Shown in pieces: positions 61,794 to 64,000 of a stretch of 64,000 nt of DNA. The stretch is from the NCBI GenBank assembly GCA_013180625.2, contig SNVD02002434.1, positions 1,594,103-1,658,102 of the forward strand. The letters run 5' to 3'. The stretch is from Boswellia sacra. Taxonomy: Eukaryota; Streptophyta; Magnoliopsida; Sapindales; Burseraceae. Within the stretch, counting starts at the first letter, position 1. Each line of letters starts with the position of its first letter. A program made the position numbers and the translations under genes. The notes under the pieces were generated by a model. It was not told where the DNA came from, searched no databases, and was given only the letters and a program-made list of their open reading frames with translations.

Positions 61794-62070
61794 TGATGGT
61801 TATTTTTGACAGAAAATAAATAAGCAGAAGCTTAACAAATAAAGACTGAAGTGGTCTACATTTTTCATTTGCTGAAACTGAAATTTATAGTAGTACACCA
61901 ACAAAATAATTCGAAATTATTGCCTAAAAATCGGAACAAAATCTGATTGGAACAGATAATATTCAACAGAAAAATCAGACTTCAAACTTTGAATTGAAAT
62001 TCAAAAGAATAACAGAAAATCCCAACAGCTTAGGATTGATCTGGTCAGCAAAAGATGCAGTCCTTCAACA
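61794..62070 (-). repeat. 3' LTR of the right-edge copia
   Basis: Defined by the purine tract on one side and the LRR break on the other, with TG/CA-type ends. The second LTR is outside the window, so the exact left base (61794 or 61797) is uncertain. Confidence 0.6.
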
Positions 62071-62088
62071 CTTCTCCCCGCTTCTTTT

Positions 62089-64000
62089 GCTGCAAATTCC
62101 CAACTTTGCTCTCAGTTCTTCAAATTTGGCTTTGGACGAAGCTTTTGTCAGAATATCGGCAAGCTATTCGTTCGTTCTGCAGTGAACTAGAACAATCTCC
62201 TTGTTCTTTTGTACTTCTCTATTAACATAGTACTTAATCTTAAAGTGTTTAGTCCTACCATGGAACACAGGATTTCTAGAAATGGCTATGGCAGCCTGGT
62301 TATCCACAAAAATTTCAATTGCTTCCCTCTGCTCATACTTTAAATCTGTTAGCAACTTTCTCAGCCATAAAGCTTGATTCACAGCAGCCGTAGCACAACA
62401 TATTCTGCTTCTGCTGTGGATTGAGCAAAAATATCTTGTTTTTTAGAACTCCAAGAGAAACATCCTGAACCAAAAGAAAACAAGTACCCTAAAGTACTTC
62501 TCATATCATCATAAGATCCTGCCCAATCACTGTCAAAAAAACCTAACAGATTGAACTTCTCTGTTCTCTTAAACTAAACTCCAAGAACAACAGTGCCTTT
62601 GATGTATCTAAGCACTCTTTTAGCAGCTCTAAAATGCAATTCACTTGCGCAATGCATAAACCTGGACAGCAAACTCACATAATACATGATATCAGGTCTT
62701 GTTGATGTGAGGTACATCAAGCAGCCTATGAGACTCCTACATAGCCCTTCGTCAACTTTCTCAGCTCCATCATCTTTGTTGAGCTTCTCATTTTGCATCA
62801 AAGGAGTGCTTATAGACTTACAATTCTCCATGTTGAACTTCTTAAGCACCTCTTTTGCATATTTTTGCTGTCCAATAAGAATGCCTTACTGAGATTGCTA
62901 GACTTCCATGCCAAGGAAGTATGACATCTCTCCCAAATCAGTCATCTCAAACTCCCTCATTGTTTGATCTTTAAACTGCTGAACCATTCTTGAATTACTT
63001 CCTGTTACAAGTAAATCATCAAGATAAAGAAACAACAGTTAAATCATTATTTGAACACATACAGAGTTGCTTCACTTAAACTCTTCTTGAAGCCAATATT
63101 CAGTAGGTAGTCATCAATTCTACTGTACCAGGCTCTTGGAGCCTGTTTCAGGCCATACAAGGCCTTTTCAAGCAAATACACTTTGTTTTCATCTCCATTT
63201 GCTATAAAATCTTCAGGCTGCTCGACGTAGATCTCCTCTTCTAAGTAACCATTTAGAAAGGCTGACTTGACATCAAGCTGATAAATTCTCCATTCATTTT
63301 GAGCTGCAAGTGCCAAAAGCATTCTGATTGTGTCAATTCTTGCTGCTGGTGCAAAAGTTTTAGAGAAATCCCACCAAATTGCTGAGCATACCCTTTGAAC
63401 ACTTATGCTTGTTAATAGAACCATCTGCATTTAGCTTAGTTCTAAATACCCACTTCAGTCCAACAGGCTTCTTGTGGCTTGGCCTATCCACCAAAACCCA
63501 TGTTTGGTTCTTTTGGATCATTCTTAACTCCTTCTTCAATGCAACAGTCCATTTTGAATCCTTTGCTACTTCCTCATAATCTGCAGGCTTAAGAACAGCA
63601 ACATTACACCTTTGATAAATATAAAGTGATCTAGTACCTCTAACTGGAGCATCATCAACTGATTCATCAGTTTTAGCTTCTTGTTGTGCTTTAAGATCAT
63701 CTTTCTTTATCTCAGCATGCTTCACTTCTGCCTTGTCCCAATTCCAAGCTGCAAATTCATTGAATTTTCTATCTCTACTGACGATTTTTCTTTCAAGGGT
63801 CGATAAACCCTATATCTCTTGGTAATGTTGCTATAAACAATTAGAATCCCAACTTCTGCCTTATAATCCAACTTGTCTCTCTTCACTTTAGGGATATGTG
63901 TGCAACAAATACAATCAAACACCTTTAGATGCAAGACAGAGGATTTGTAACCATACCAAGCTTCAAATGGAGTCTTTCCCTTCGATGACTTTGTAGGCAA
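62089..64000 (-). pseudogene. Copia pol (integrase end, RT, RNase H), partly decayed
   Basis: On the minus strand from 64000: integrase tail SKGKTPFEAWYGYKSSVLHL, linker, RT with [23 protein letters not shown] ([10 protein letters not shown]...), [38 protein letters not shown] and a LDDLLVTGSN active site. Then MLKKFNMENCKSISTPL and RPDIMYYVSLLSRFM. RNase H follows: SSKKQ...STAEAEYV and EIFVDNQAAIAISRNPVFHG. A frameshift near 63370 and stops near 62385-62400, 62575, 62900 and 63045 break it. It is the least decayed of the three copia elements. Confidence 0.85.

Larger units (their letters stand above)
61794..64000 (-). mobile_element. Ty1/copia element, 3' part, running off the right edge
   Basis: A 277-bp LTR at 61794-62070 (TGATGG...CAACA on the plus strand) is next to a purine tract on the minus strand (AAGAAGCGGGGAGAAG, 62071-62086). 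Then, reading from the right edge leftwards: integrase C-terminus, RT and RNase H. It inserted in the LRR fragment directly after IPEN. The 5' half lies beyond position 64000. Confidence 0.85.

Overview
The window is nuclear DNA of a flowering plant, probably a woody eudicot. The evidence is spliced genes with GT-AG introns, high A+T, and dense plant-type transposons (Ty1/copia, Ty3/gypsy chromoviruses, MULEs, PIF/Harbinger, hAT and MITEs). The species cannot be named from the sequence alone. I see no rRNA, tRNA, CRISPR or bacterial-type operon.

The backbone of the first 40 kb is a tandem cluster of five minus-strand genes. They belong to the NADP-dependent short-chain reductase family annotated as cinnamyl-alcohol dehydrogenase-like or phenylacetaldehyde reductase-like (abbreviated PAR here; this is not the zinc-dependent CAD family). 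All copies share the same six-exon plan. Only copy 3 (19752-22105) is intact: its six exons sum to 969 bases, encoding 322 residues, with the nucleotide-binding and Ser/Tyr/Lys catalytic motifs kept. Copy 1 (1-2936, running off the left edge), copy 2 (3829-10894), copy 4 (22923-27077) and copy 5 (39355-40125, exons 5-6 only) are pseudogenes with frameshifts, stops, lost splice sites and transposon insertions.

Transposons fill the cluster. Two internally deleted LTR retrotransposons of one chromovirus-like family sit in exon 3 of copies 1 and 4, in opposite orientations, each with a perfect 5-bp target duplication. A decayed copia element lies in intron 3 of copy 2 and itself holds a solo LTR and a MITE. 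A hAT-like element (11135-12289) and a 5.8-kb MULE (13705-19519) lie between copies 2 and 3. The MULE carries a broken transposase gene and, convergent to it, a GRF zinc-finger gene. Between copies 4 and 5 is a layered nest: an outer TIR element (27301-37888) containing a gypsy element (28052-35603), which contains a copia element (28955-33752), plus a second TIR element (36195-37824) in the outer right end. It is followed by a MITE-seeded tandem repeat (37911-38975).

Copy 5 is cut off at about 40470 by an LTR-like terminus that leads into 3.6 copies of a 3.0-kb tandem repeat (40676-51521). Each complete unit carries a TATA-like box on the minus strand. This abuts a 460-bp AT-rich satellite of about four copies (51522-53400). 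A remnant of PAR 5' flank at 53760-53860 suggests that the repeats replaced the 5' half of copy 5.

The last 10 kb holds a 6.0-kb PIF/Harbinger element (53994-60002) with an open Myb/SANT-like ORF1 but a transposase with two nonsense codons. Next is a decayed leucine-rich-repeat receptor-like fragment (61057-61793), interrupted by a minus-strand copia element (61794-64000) that runs off the right edge.

The only genes likely to make functional protein are PAR copy 3 and perhaps the Harbinger ORF1.
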